This document shows, one piece after another, positions 24,506 to 33,698 of a stretch of DNA of 64,000 nt. Source of the stretch: an uncultured Prochlorococcus sp. (lineage in GTDB: Bacteria; Cyanobacteriota; Cyanobacteriia; PCC-6307; Cyanobiaceae); assembly GCF_902616385.1 (NCBI RefSeq), contig NZ_CACMSM010000005.1, positions 1 to 64,000 on the forward strand, read 5' to 3'. The position numbers and the translations under genes were made by a program. The number at the start of each line of letters is the position of its first letter. The first letter of the stretch is position 1. The notes under the pieces were generated by a model. It was given only the letters and a program-made list of their open reading frames with translations. It searched no databases and was not told where the DNA came from.

Positions 24506-25140
24506 TTGTTATTAGAAAAATTGTTTAGCAAAGTTTCTTTAATTTGATAAGAAATAGTTTTAATATTTTGTGAAGCAGATATTACTTTCCAGTTTTTTTG
24601 TTTAGCAATGAGTTTGAAGCCTTCATTTACTTTTTCTAAAAATCTAATACCTTCTGATTCTATTCTGTCTGGAATTTCATTTTTTCTTCGGAATAAGCTC
24701 TCTTCAGGAGAAATTTCTAAGAAGAAAGTCAGATCTGGAGATACTCCTTGACAAACAATAGATTCAATATTTTTAATTACTTCTAAATTTATATTTCTTC
24801 CATAACCTTGATAAGCCAGTGTGGAATCAGAAAATCTATCACTTATTACCCAATCATTGTTATTTAAAGCAGGTGAAATAATTTTGGAAACGTGTTCAGC
24901 TCTATCTGCTGAATAAAGCAATAATTCTGCAAGAGATGAAGGTTTGTTATTTTCATTATTATCAAGAATCAGTCCTCTAAGTTTTTTTCCTAAAAGACTG
25001 CCACCAGGTTCTCTAGTTGTTATTAATTTAGAGCCTTTCTTTATTAGACCACTATTAGGAAGCCATTTAGATAGTTCATCTATTTGGGTAGTTTTACCGC
25101 ATCCATCAATACCCTCAATAACGATAAATTTTCCTTTCAT
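24502..25140 (-). CDS. tmk: Thymidylate kinase
   Basis: Phosphorylates dTMP to dTDP. The P-loop [10 protein letters not shown] lies near residues 10-19. The DR(Y/F) motif is [18 protein letters not shown], and the TMP-binding TTREPGG is present. The lid region reads [11 protein letters not shown]. Length is 212 residues, as usual. The start ATG directly follows the stop of the copper ATPase gene, and the stop overlaps holB by 4 bp, so copper ATPase-tmk-holB form one minus-strand run. Confidence 0.94.
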   Translation of the reverse strand: MKGKFIVIEGIDGCGKTTQIDELSKWLPNSGLIKKGSKLITTREPGGSLLGKKLRGLILDNNENNKPSSLAELLLYSADRAEHVSKIISPALNNNDWVISDRFSDSTLAYQGYGRNINLEVIKNIESIVCQGVSPDLTFFLEISPEESLFRRKNEIPDRIESEGIRFLEKVNEGFKLIAKQKNWKVISASQNIKTISYQIKETLLNNFSNNK

Positions 25141-27435
25141 TTAATCCAAAGATAGAGCATTAATTACAACTGTAATAGAGCTAATAGCCATCAATAATGC
25201 TGCTATTGAGGGAGTAAGAAGAATACCGTATTTAGGGAATAAAATGCCGGCTGCTAAAGGTATAGCTAGTAAGTTGTAACCAAAAGCCCATGTTAGATTT
25301 TGCTTTATTTTTCTTATAGTTTTTTTTGCAAGATTTAAAGCGTAGGGTAATCCATTTAGTTGATCTCCCATCAATACTACATCTGCATTTGCCTTGGCTA
25401 TTTGAGTTCCTGATCCCACCGCAATTCCTAAGTCTGAAGATGCTAAGGCTGGGACATCATTAATACCATCACCAATCATTGCTACTTTATTATCAATTTT
25501 TAAATTTTCTATAGTCTTTAGCTTCATTTCAGGAAGAAGATCCCATTTTACTTCACTTTCTTTAAAACCAATTTTTTTTGCTAAAGCTAAAACTGTTTGT
25601 TTCCTATCTCCACTTAAAATATTAATTTTAAATTTGTTTTTTCTTAAATTTTGCACTGTTTTAATTGAATCATCTCTGAGTAAATCTCCTAGGAAGATAA
25701 AGCCTAATAACTTATCTTTTATACTTACTCCAATAATAGTGTTCGTTTTTGTCTCTTCATTTTCAATTACTTTTTTTGCATCACCATCAATGATTGTTCC
25801 TTGACTTAGTAGCCATTCAATATTTCCAATATTAATAAGTCCATCAATTGATTCTAATTCTCCAGAAATACCTCGGCCGGAATGAGTGATAATTTTTTTT
25901 ATTGGAAATAAACTTAAATTTTGTTTTTTTGCTTCTTGAATCAACGCATCTGCGATTGGATGTCTGCTTTCCTTTTCTAAGCTGGCAGCTATTCTTAATA
26001 AAAAAGAATGATCATCATAATTTTTATAATCAACGATGAATGGCTTACCTTTTGTTAATGTACCTGTCTTGTCAAAAATAATGTGATTAATTTTTGAAGC
26101 CATCTCTATTTTGTCCCCGCCTTTAAATAAAACGCCCTTTTTTGCTGCTTTACCTGACGCGACAGTTATTACAGTTGGGGTGGCTAAACCTAATGCACAG
26201 GGACAAGCTACTACTAAAACAGCAATTGATAATTGTATTGCTAAACTAAGAAAATTCTCAGCATTACTACCAAGCGAACTATGAAGTGTATGGCTTGAGT
26301 GAGTTATGAGTTGATGATTATGACTTAATAAATCTGGCCAAATGTTTCTTGCACCCTTCCACCAAAAGAAGAAAGTTAAGGTAGCAACAATAAGGACAAA
26401 GTAAGTAAATTTGCCTGCAATTTCATCGGCAATTCTTTGAATGCGAGGTTTTCTAGCGTTTACAGACTCAATAAGATTTACTAGTTTCGCAAGAGAAGAA
26501 TCCCCTCCGACCTTTTGTACTTTAAGTCTAAGAGTTGAATTAAGATTTAAAGACCCACTAGATAGATTTTCGCCTTCTTTTACCTCGATAGGTTTGGATT
26601 CTCCAGTGATATGTGAAACATCAATATATGAATTACCTTGAGTAACAATGCAGTCAGCAGGCACTCTGTCTCCAGCTAAAACTTGAATCTCTTGATTTGG
26701 TCTTAAAGTGTTTACCCTTATTGATTTTATTTGATTATCTTCTGTGTAGATATTTGCCATTTCAGGCTGAAGATCTAATAACTCTCCGATAGATGAACCA
26801 GTTTGGTATCTTGCTCTTTCCTCTAAGAAACGCCCAATCAATATGAAACCTAACAGCATAACTGGTTCATTAAAAAAACAAGGAAAACCAGTGGCAGGAA
26901 ATATTAAGGATAGAAGACTTGTTATATATGCGCTAGTTACTCCAAGAGCTACTAGGGAATCCATATCAGGGCGGTTCTTAATAAATGATTTAAAACCATT
27001 AATAATTATTCCTCTGCCAGGAAAGAATAGAGCTAATGTTGCTAATGAAGCGTGAAAAAATATATTACCTAATATCGGAAAATTTATATATCTTCCTTCT
27101 GCTAGATGACCTAAACCTGAAAATAATAAGAGTAATAAAGCAAAAGTTAGTTTTTTCCATTGATTATTCCAGCTCTTTTTTTTTTCTAATTCTGCCTTAT
27201 TTATTTTTTTTGAAAAATCATTTATGTAAATCTTTGATGGGAAACCATTTTCTTCTAGATTTTCGAGAACTGCTTCTAGTTCTATATGTTTCTGGGTAAT
27301 TTCAAAATATGCACTTTCAGTTAGTAAGTTAACAGAAACATTTTCAATACCATCAGAATTTTTTAATATTTTTTCAACAGTGCTAACACAACCTCCGCAC
27401 TTCATTCCTGTAATGGTTAATTGAATGCTTTCCAT
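25141..27435 (-). CDS. Copper-transporting P1B-type ATPase
   Basis: A 764-residue heavy-metal ATPase. The N-terminal metal-binding domain has GMKCGGC with C13 and C16. The membrane metal site is CPC in VACPCALGLATP, the phosphorylation motif is DKTGTLT, the HP motif is in ESRHPIADAL, and the hinge is GDGINDVPALA. CPC identifies a Cu(I) pump. Cyanobacteria usually use CtaA (plasma membrane) and PacS (thylakoid) to supply plastocyanin; only one is seen here, so I do not choose between the names. It is divergent from ycf3 with a 121-bp spacer. Confidence 0.92.
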   Translation of the reverse strand: MESIQLTITGMKCGGCVSTVEKILKNSDGIENVSVNLLTESAYFEITQKHIELEAVLENLEENGFPSKIYINDFSKKINKAELEKKKSWNNQWKKLTFALLLLLFSGLGHLAEGRYINFPILGNIFFHASLATLALFFPGRGIIINGFKSFIKNRPDMDSLVALGVTSAYITSLLSLIFPATGFPCFFNEPVMLLGFILIGRFLEERARYQTGSSIGELLDLQPEMANIYTEDNQIKSIRVNTLRPNQEIQVLAGDRVPADCIVTQGNSYIDVSHITGESKPIEVKEGENLSSGSLNLNSTLRLKVQKVGGDSSLAKLVNLIESVNARKPRIQRIADEIAGKFTYFVLIVATLTFFFWWKGARNIWPDLLSHNHQLITHSSHTLHSSLGSNAENFLSLAIQLSIAVLVVACPCALGLATPTVITVASGKAAKKGVLFKGGDKIEMASKINHIIFDKTGTLTKGKPFIVDYKNYDDHSFLLRIAASLEKESRHPIADALIQEAKKQNLSLFPIKKIITHSGRGISGELESIDGLINIGNIEWLLSQGTIIDGDAKKVIENEETKTNTIIGVSIKDKLLGFIFLGDLLRDDSIKTVQNLRKNKFKINILSGDRKQTVLALAKKIGFKESEVKWDLLPEMKLKTIENLKIDNKVAMIGDGINDVPALASSDLGIAVGSGTQIAKANADVVLMGDQLNGLPYALNLAKKTIRKIKQNLTWAFGYNLLAIPLAAGILFPKYGILLTPSIAALLMAISSITVVINALSLD

Positions 27436-27556
27436 ATTTTTCGCGATTGAAGTAAATTAATGCTCTGCCTATTTTTTAACTATAATAATAAATGTAATAT
27501 ACTTTTTAAATAGTTATTTTTTAAATTACTATATTTAATTTATTAGTTTTAGAGCG

Positions 27557-28078
27557 GTGCCTAGTAATCAAAACAGAGACAATTTTATTGATAAAGCTTT
27601 TACTGTGATTGCTGAATCTATTGTAAAAATAATGCCTATTGCAGAGAAAGAAAAAAAGGCATATATCTATTACAGAGATGGCTTAGCCGCTCAAAATAAT
27701 GGGGATTATTCGGAAGCATTAGAGTATTACAAAGAGAGTTTATTGCTTGAAGAAAATAAAATTGATAGGGGTGAGACTTTAAAAAATATGGCAATAATAT
27801 ATATGAGTAATGGAGAAGAGGATTTGTCTATTGAAACTTATGAGAAAGCATTAGTAGAAAATCCCAAACAGCCATCATGTCTTAAAAATATAGGTTTGAT
27901 TTATGAAAAAAGGGGAAGATATGCTGAGCAAAATGGAGATTTAGATCAGAGAGATATTTGGTTTGATAAAGCTGCTGAAGTCTGGTCTAAAGCAGTGAGA
28001 TTATATCCAGGTGGTTATCTAGATATTGAGAATTGGTTGAAAAACTCAGGAAGAAGTTCAATTGATATGTATCTCTAA
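27557..28078 (+). CDS. ycf3: Photosystem I assembly protein Ycf3
   Basis: A 173-residue thylakoid-peripheral TPR protein that chaperones assembly of PsaA/PsaB. The opening [21 protein letters not shown] and [28 protein letters not shown] are typical, with three TPR units to about residue 150. The C-terminus [17 protein letters not shown] is conserved. The start is a GTG at 27557 and the family begins with MP at this place. Confidence 0.94.
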   Translation: MPSNQNRDNFIDKAFTVIAESIVKIMPIAEKEKKAYIYYRDGLAAQNNGDYSEALEYYKESLLLEENKIDRGETLKNMAIIYMSNGEEDLSIETYEKALVENPKQPSCLKNIGLIYEKRGRYAEQNGDLDQRDIWFDKAAEVWSKAVRLYPGGYLDIENWLKNSGRSSIDMYL

Positions 28079-28082
28079 TTTT

Positions 28083-29444
28083 TTAATCTGATAAAGAATA
28101 GTCAACTGCTTCTTTAATATTGGATATTTCTTTGATATTTATTAAATTTTGAAAATTATTATTTAGTTCCTCTTCTAGTTTTGGCACTACGATATTTTTG
28201 ATCCCTAGTCTTACAGCTTCTTCTATCTTTGTTCGAAGGTTATTGGATTTTCTAACCTGACCGCTCAAACCCAATTCCCCAATAAATGAGCTACTTGCCA
28301 AAGGAGGAATATTTTTTAAGCTTGATAAAATTGATATTGCTACTCCTAAGTCAGATGATGGATCATTAATCTCAAAACCTCCACCTGTAGCTATATAACA
28401 ATCAAATTCAGATAATTTTATCCCTACGTGTTTTTCAATAACAGCTAGAATTTGGTGCAATCTATTTATGCTGATTCCAGTTGTAGTGCGTCTTGGGTTA
28501 CTATAGAAAGTTTTATTTACCAGTGCTTGTATATCAACTGCTAATGGTCGAGTGCCTTCATTAGTAATTGTAGTTGTTACACCTGAGATGTTTTCTTTAT
28601 TTGTAAAAATTGAACTGGGGTTTTTAATCTCTCGTAAACCCTCTTCAAGCATTTCAAAAATTCCAATCTCGAAGGTCGATCCAAATCGATTTTTTATACT
28701 TCTTAGTAATCTATGTGAGGAAATATTATCTCCTTCAAAGTTTATTACTGTATCAACTAAATGCTCTAGAGTTTTAGGGCCGGCTAAAGCACCATCTTTG
28801 GTTACATGACCAATTATTAGAAGAGCAATATTATTGTCTTTCGCAAGATTTTGCAATTCAGAAGAACATGCTCTAACTTGAGAAACCGATCCTGGAGAAC
28901 TTTGCATTTCATGATTATGGATGGCTTGAATACTATCTATAATTGCAAAACTTGGATTGACACGTTTGACCTCTTCAATAATTAGGGATAAGTTGGTTTC
29001 TGCAAAAATTTTTAAATCGATACTGTTTTGATTTAATCTTTCCCATCTTATTTTTACTTGTTCTAAAGATTCTTCTGCAGTTATGTATAAAACTTTCTCA
29101 TTAAGAGATATTTTTCCTGCTGATTGAAGAACTATTGTGCTTTTACCTATTCCTGGTTCTCCTCCAAGTAAAACAACAGATCCAGGTACTATTCCACCTC
29201 CAAGAACTCGATCAAATTCCTTAAAACCACTCGTGAATCTTGATATTTTTTTCGATGAGATCTCATTAAATGGTATAGATTTTTTACTGTTTTTTATATC
29301 TTTTATTTCTTGATATTTAGAGCTCTTACCCTTTATTTCTTCAACAATGGAATTCCATGAGTTGCAATTAAGGCATTTACCAAAGTATTGAGAAGTTTCA
29401 GATCCACAATTCTGACAAATAAAAGTCGACAATTTGCTAGACAT
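28083..29444 (-). CDS. radA: DNA repair protein RadA
   Basis: A 453-residue RecA-like helicase that promotes branch migration in recombination. The N-terminal four-cysteine zinc finger reads CQNCGSETSQYFGKCLNCNSW. The RecA core has Walker A GEPGIGKST, Walker B region FAIIDSIQ, and the RadA-specific KNRFGST motif. The C-terminal Lon-like domain contains DLGVAISILSSL. All parts are complete. It is convergent with ycf3 (4 bp apart) and divergent from rpaB. Confidence 0.94.
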   Translation of the reverse strand: MSSKLSTFICQNCGSETSQYFGKCLNCNSWNSIVEEIKGKSSKYQEIKDIKNSKKSIPFNEISSKKISRFTSGFKEFDRVLGGGIVPGSVVLLGGEPGIGKSTIVLQSAGKISLNEKVLYITAEESLEQVKIRWERLNQNSIDLKIFAETNLSLIIEEVKRVNPSFAIIDSIQAIHNHEMQSSPGSVSQVRACSSELQNLAKDNNIALLIIGHVTKDGALAGPKTLEHLVDTVINFEGDNISSHRLLRSIKNRFGSTFEIGIFEMLEEGLREIKNPSSIFTNKENISGVTTTITNEGTRPLAVDIQALVNKTFYSNPRRTTTGISINRLHQILAVIEKHVGIKLSEFDCYIATGGGFEINDPSSDLGVAISILSSLKNIPPLASSSFIGELGLSGQVRKSNNLRTKIEEAVRLGIKNIVVPKLEEELNNNFQNLINIKEISNIKEAVDYSLSD

Positions 29445-29551
29445 TTAGTTTTTTAATAAAGTATTAGAACTAGAATGTTTGGGATATTGCCCCTCTACAA
29501 GTTAGATTAGGATAATAATTAATTCTCTTACTGATTAGCTAATAGAAACAA

Positions 29552-30298
29552 ATGGCTCTATCTAGTCAAACTAAAGAAACAATTCTTGTCGCAGATGATG
29601 AGGCGAGTATTAGAAGAATTCTGGAGACGCGTCTCTCCATGATTGGTTACAAAGTCGTAACTGCAAGTGATGGTAAAGAAGCACTAAAGTTATTTAAAGA
29701 TTATGAGCCTGATTTAGTCGTTCTTGATGTCATGATGCCAAAATTAGATGGATATGGAGTATGTCAAGAATTAAGGAAAGATTCTGATGTTCCAATCGTC
29801 ATGTTAACTGCATTAGGAGATGTTGCAGACAGGATAACAGGTTTAGAATTAGGGGCTGATGATTATGTTGTCAAACCATTTAGTCCTAAGGAACTAGAAG
29901 CTAGAATTAGATGTGTTCTAAGAAGAATTGATAAAGAACAAATTCCTGGAATGCCTAATTCGGGATTAATTTTGGTTACTGATATTAAAATTGATACAAA
30001 TCGAAGACAAGTTTTTAAAAGTGATGAGAGAATAAGATTAACTGGTATGGAATTTAGTCTTCTAGAGCTTTTGGTAAGCAGGTCAGGCGAGCCATTTAGT
30101 AGAGGAGAAATTTTGAAGGAAGTTTGGGGATATACACCTGAAAGACATGTAGATACAAGAGTAGTCGATGTTCATATATCGAGATTAAGATCAAAATTGG
30201 AGGCTGATCCAGCAAACCCTGAATTGATATTAACAGCGAGGGGCACAGGATATCTTTTTCAAAGGATTGTAGATATTGCTCCTTTTGACGGTAAATAA
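29552..30298 (+). CDS. rpaB: Response regulator RpaB (Ycf27)
   Basis: An essential OmpR-family regulator controlling high-light genes through HLR1 sites and responding to photosynthetic redox state. The receiver has the acidic D15-D16 pair, phosphoacceptor D59 in LVVLDVMMPK, and K in VVKPFSPKELEARI. The winged helix carries EVWGYTPERHVDTRVVDVHISRLRSKLEADP. Length is 248 residues. Its TAA is immediately followed by the plsX ATG with no spacer, implying that plsX translation is coupled to rpaB. Confidence 0.94.
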   Translation: MALSSQTKETILVADDEASIRRILETRLSMIGYKVVTASDGKEALKLFKDYEPDLVVLDVMMPKLDGYGVCQELRKDSDVPIVMLTALGDVADRITGLELGADDYVVKPFSPKELEARIRCVLRRIDKEQIPGMPNSGLILVTDIKIDTNRRQVFKSDERIRLTGMEFSLLELLVSRSGEPFSRGEILKEVWGYTPERHVDTRVVDVHISRLRSKLEADPANPELILTARGTGYLFQRIVDIAPFDGK

Positions 30299-31717
30299 AT
30301 GGGCAAGGAAAGTGTACAAAAAAGTAATAAGCCTAGAGCTATCAGAAGATTAGTTATTTGGTACAAAAGAAACTCGGCTGTAACTTCAATTGTAGATACT
30401 GCTGCTAGCTCTGCGGTCACGGCTGGAAATGTGGCGGGAAATGTAGTTTCTGGTGCTGGTTCTGTTGTGAGTACAGCTAGTAATGTTGCAAGTAATGTTG
30501 CAGGCAATGTTGCAGGTAATGTAGTTTCAAGCGCTGAATCTGTTGTGAATACTGCCAGCAGTGTTGTTTCAAGTGCTAGTTCAATAGCTAAAAATACGTT
30601 ACAGCCATTAGTTTTCGATCCATTAAAAAGATTACAAAATAACGATAATGTTTTAGATAGTGTGGAGGATACTCAATCTAAAAGAATTTGGATAGCAGTT
30701 GATGGAATGGGTGGAGATTATGCTCCTGGTCCAATTCTTGAGGGCTGCCTCGAAGCAATAAGTAGATTTCCAATAAATATAAAATTTGTCGTCAAAATTG
30801 AAAAAGTTAAAGATGCAGCAGAAAAAACTGGTTTAGCAGAATTATTAGAAAATGAAATAGCTAAAAAGCGTCTCGAATTAATTGATAGTGGAGAGCCTAT
30901 CGGGATGAATGAAGAAGCTACTGCAGTTAGAAAAAGGAAAAATGCAAGTGTAAACGTTGCAATGGATTTAGTTAGAAATAATAAAGCTGAAGCTGTTTAT
31001 TCAGCGGGTAATTCAGGCGCCATGATGGCTTCTGCTATATTTAGAATTGGACGATTGAAAGGTATAGATAGACCAGCTATAGGAGCATTATTTCCAACAA
31101 GAGATCAAACTCGCCCGGTATTAGTTTTAGATGTCGGTGCAAATACGGATTGTAAGCCATCTTATCTTCATCAATTTGCTCTTCTAGGTAATATTTATGC
31201 AAAAGATGTCTTACAAGTAAAAAAACCAAGAATTGGCCTTTTGAATATCGGAGAGGAAGAATGCAAAGGTAATGATTTATCCCTAAAAACATTTGAATTA
31301 TTATCTTCTGAAAAAAGTTTTAATTTTGGAGGTAATTGTGAAGGCCGCGATGTATTATCAGGAAGTTTCGACGTAGTAGTCTGTGATGGATTTACTGGAA
31401 ATATATTATTAAAATTTCTTGAATCTGTTGGAGGAGTTTTATTAGATATTTTGAGATCTGAGCTTCCACGAGGAAGGCGGGGTAAAGTTGGTTCTGCTTT
31501 TTTAAAAAGTAATCTACTCAGAATTAAGAAAAGGTTAGATCATGCCGAACATGGAGGGGCTTTATTACTTGGGGTGAATGGTATTTGCGTTATAGGTCAT
31601 GGAAGCAGCAAATCTCTATCAGTAGTCAGTGCTCTTCGCTTGGCTCACTCTGCAGTGAATCATGGTGTTATGGACAATTTAAATCAACTGCAAAAGCTTC
31701 AAGTTTTAAATTCGTAA
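30299..31717 (+). CDS. plsX: Phosphate acyltransferase PlsX with long repetitive N-terminal extension
   Basis: Makes acyl-phosphate from acyl-ACP for phosphatidate synthesis. The catalytic domain begins near residue 129 with RIWIAVDGMGGDYAPGPILEG, and continues with the typical AVRKRKNASVNVAMDLV, SAGNSGAMMASA and CDGFTGNILLKF. The first about 128 residues are an extension absent from ordinary PlsX. It has a basic start (KPRAIRRLVIWYKR), then residues 27-98 rich in Ala, Val, Ser, Asn and Gly, in which segment 43-61 is repeated nearly exactly at 69-87. The extension resembles alpha-synuclein/LEA-type lipid-binding helices in composition. It may anchor the enzyme on membrane. The gene starts directly after the rpaB stop. 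Confidence 0.9.
   Translation: MGKESVQKSNKPRAIRRLVIWYKRNSAVTSIVDTAASSAVTAGNVAGNVVSGAGSVVSTASNVASNVAGNVAGNVVSSAESVVNTASSVVSSASSIAKNTLQPLVFDPLKRLQNNDNVLDSVEDTQSKRIWIAVDGMGGDYAPGPILEGCLEAISRFPINIKFVVKIEKVKDAAEKTGLAELLENEIAKKRLELIDSGEPIGMNEEATAVRKRKNASVNVAMDLVRNNKAEAVYSAGNSGAMMASAIFRIGRLKGIDRPAIGALFPTRDQTRPVLVLDVGANTDCKPSYLHQFALLGNIYAKDVLQVKKPRIGLLNIGEEECKGNDLSLKTFELLSSEKSFNFGGNCEGRDVLSGSFDVVVCDGFTGNILLKFLESVGGVLLDILRSELPRGRRGKVGSAFLKSNLLRIKKRLDHAEHGGALLLGVNGICVIGHGSSKSLSVVSALRLAHSAVNHGVMDNLNQLQKLQVLNS
30425..30559 (+). repeat. Internal 57-bp repeat in the plsX 5' region (two copies)
   Basis: Codons 43-61 (30425-30481) and 69-87 (30503-30559) encode nearly the same 19 residues, offset by 78 bp; the protein differs at four of 19 positions. 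Between the copies the 4-residue theme Asn-Val-Ala-Ser/Gly is iterated. Such coding repeats are prone to copy-number change. Confidence 0.8.
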
Positions 31718-31720
31718 AAC

Positions 31721-31751
31721 ATATTGAGTCAAATTTATGTTTGACTAATAT
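31721..31751 (+). promoter_or_regulatory. Inverted repeat in the plsX-fabH spacer
   Basis: AGTCAAA (31727-31733) pairs with TTTGACT (31740-31746) over a 6-nt loop. The stem extends with ATATT/AATAT after a one-base bulge, giving an approximately 12-bp hairpin. No T tract follows, so it is not a standard terminator. It lies 20 bp before the TTG start of fabH and could be an operator, an attenuation element or an mRNA processing stem. Confidence 0.5.
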
Positions 31752-31770
31752 AAGTAACTAAAAAACTCTT

Positions 31771-32778
31771 TTGGAAGGAATAAATTTTAATCAGATTGGA
31801 GTGTCATTCAAGGGAAGTGGAAGTTATGTACCTGATCAAATCCTAACCAATCAAAAAATTAGTCAAAAAGTTGATACAAGCAATGAATGGATACAATCTA
31901 GAACTGGTATTTCTGAGAGAAGAATCTCTAGCGTAGAAGATAATGTTACTGAGATGGGTTTTAAGGCCGCTCTAAAGGCTATAGAAATGGCTAATTGGGA
32001 TATTAAAACGATTGATTTAATTGTTTTGGCTACTTCTACTCCGCATGATTTATTTGGATCAGCCCCATCCATTCAAGCTAAATTAGGGGCATCTAATGCT
32101 GTAGCTTTCGATTTAACTGCAGCTTGTAGTGGCTTTGTATTTGCCTTAATAACAGCCTCACAATTTTTAAAAGGGGGTAGTTTTAAAAGAGCTATTGTTA
32201 TTGGAGCAGATCAATTATCAAGTTTTGTTGATTGGAATGATAGAAGAAGTTGTATTCTCTTTGGAGATGGTGCCGGTGCATTAGCAATTGAAGCAACAAA
32301 TGAATTTGATAATTTTCTAGGTTTTGATATGAAAACTGATGGGGGGAGGGGTTCTTTTCTTAATCTTCCATCAAAAAATAATAAGGATTCAATAGTTGAT
32401 GAAATTGACTTTTTAAGTGGAGGTTTTTCTCCAATTCAGATGAATGGTCAGGAAGTTTATAAATTCGCAGTTAAAGAAGTCCCCCTAATTCTTCAAAAGT
32501 TGTTGAAAAAAATGAAATATAATTCTGATCAAGTTGATTGGCTCTTGTTGCATCAAGCTAATCAAAGAATATTGGATTCTGTGGGAGAAAGGTTAAAAAT
32601 TCCCAGAGAAAAGATTCTTAGCAATTTAGAAAAATATGGCAATACTTCAGCAGCAACAATTCCACTAATGATGGATGAGGCTGTAAGAGATTATAGAATT
32701 AAACAAAATGATATTATTGCTACAAGTGGTTTCGGTGCTGGGCTAAGTTGGGGTGCAGCCCTAATTAAATGGGGTTAA
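31771..32778 (+). CDS. fabH: 3-oxoacyl-ACP synthase III (FabH)
   Basis: Starts fatty-acid synthesis by condensing acetyl-CoA with malonyl-ACP. The catalytic triad is Cys119 in DLTAACSGF, His in LLHQANQRI, and Asn in EKYGNTSAATIP. The N-terminal GSGSYVPDQILTN and DTSNEWIQSRTGI are typical. Length is 335 residues. The start is a TTG at 31771; the family N-terminus begins at this point. It is gene three of rpaB-plsX-fabH-fabD-plsC. Confidence 0.94.
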   Translation: MEGINFNQIGVSFKGSGSYVPDQILTNQKISQKVDTSNEWIQSRTGISERRISSVEDNVTEMGFKAALKAIEMANWDIKTIDLIVLATSTPHDLFGSAPSIQAKLGASNAVAFDLTAACSGFVFALITASQFLKGGSFKRAIVIGADQLSSFVDWNDRRSCILFGDGAGALAIEATNEFDNFLGFDMKTDGGRGSFLNLPSKNNKDSIVDEIDFLSGGFSPIQMNGQEVYKFAVKEVPLILQKLLKKMKYNSDQVDWLLLHQANQRILDSVGERLKIPREKILSNLEKYGNTSAATIPLMMDEAVRDYRIKQNDIIATSGFGAGLSWGAALIKWG

Positions 32779-32795
32779 AAACAAATAGGTAAATT

Positions 32796-33692
32796 ATGAC
32801 AGTTGCATGGGTATTCCCTGGACAGGGTTCGCAAAAAATTGGAATGGCAAAACAAATTGAAAATTTGCCCAACACAAAAAAGAGGTTTAATTATGCATCT
32901 GAGATATTTGAAAGGAATTTATTTGAAATTTGTGAGTTAAATAATGAACCAACAAATCCTCTTATTGATTTAAATAACACAAGAAATACACAAATTTGTC
33001 TTTTTTTAGTTGAATCAATTTTATTAGATGCATTAAAGGAAAATGGATTTAAACCAACTTATGTTGCTGGGCATAGTCTTGGAGAAATAACTGCACTATA
33101 TTGTGCGGATGTTTTTTCATTCGAAGATTGTGTCTCTCTAATAAAAGAAAGGTCTCAATTAATGGTAAATGCTGGGAAAGGATCTATGGCAGCAGTAATA
33201 GGTTTTGATAGAAATGAACTTGATCTATTAGTACAAAAAATTGATGATATTGTAATTGCTAATGATAATAGTTCTTCCCAAGTTGTCTTATCAGGATCTA
33301 CTGAAGCATTAGATAATTTGTCAAGAGAATTTTCTTGTAAAAGATTCTTGAAATTAAATGTTTCAGGTGCATTTCATTCACCATTTATGAATGAATCTTC
33401 ATCAAAATTTTCTGAGTATTTAAAACAGATTCAATTTAAAAAACCCTCTTTCCCAGTCATAAGTAATTATGAACCTTCATTTTGTAGTGATGCAAACCAG
33501 CTTAAAATTAGATTGGAAAAGCAAATGTGTAATGGAGTTAGGTGGCGAGAAACTATGGATCTAATGGCAAAAGATAGTGATCTACATATTGTTGAAATTG
33601 GCCCTTCTAATGTACTAAGCGGTTTAGGAAAAAGACATCTTAAAGGTGTAAAAATTTCTCAAGTTTCATCTTCTGATCAAATATCTTATTAA
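32796..33692 (+). CDS. fabD: Malonyl-CoA:ACP transacylase
   Basis: Transfers malonyl groups to acyl carrier protein. The oxyanion/nucleophile motifs are FPGQGSQKIGM near residue 7 and AGHSLGE with Ser94. The active-site His lies in GAFHSPFM. The C-terminal EIGPSNVLSGL is typical. Length 298 is normal. The ATG lies 17 bp after the fabH stop and plsC follows after 6 bp, so co-transcription is very likely. Confidence 0.94.
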   Translation: MTVAWVFPGQGSQKIGMAKQIENLPNTKKRFNYASEIFERNLFEICELNNEPTNPLIDLNNTRNTQICLFLVESILLDALKENGFKPTYVAGHSLGEITALYCADVFSFEDCVSLIKERSQLMVNAGKGSMAAVIGFDRNELDLLVQKIDDIVIANDNSSSQVVLSGSTEALDNLSREFSCKRFLKLNVSGAFHSPFMNESSSKFSEYLKQIQFKKPSFPVISNYEPSFCSDANQLKIRLEKQMCNGVRWRETMDLMAKDSDLHIVEIGPSNVLSGLGKRHLKGVKISQVSSSDQISY

Positions 33693-33698
33693 TTTTGT

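Noticed and set aside
30259-30507. 82-codon minus-strand ORF opposite the plsX repeats
   Set aside because: Arises from the repeat composition of the plsX 5' region and overlaps real coding of rpaB and plsX; Ala/Thr/Pro-rich translation is a shadow.
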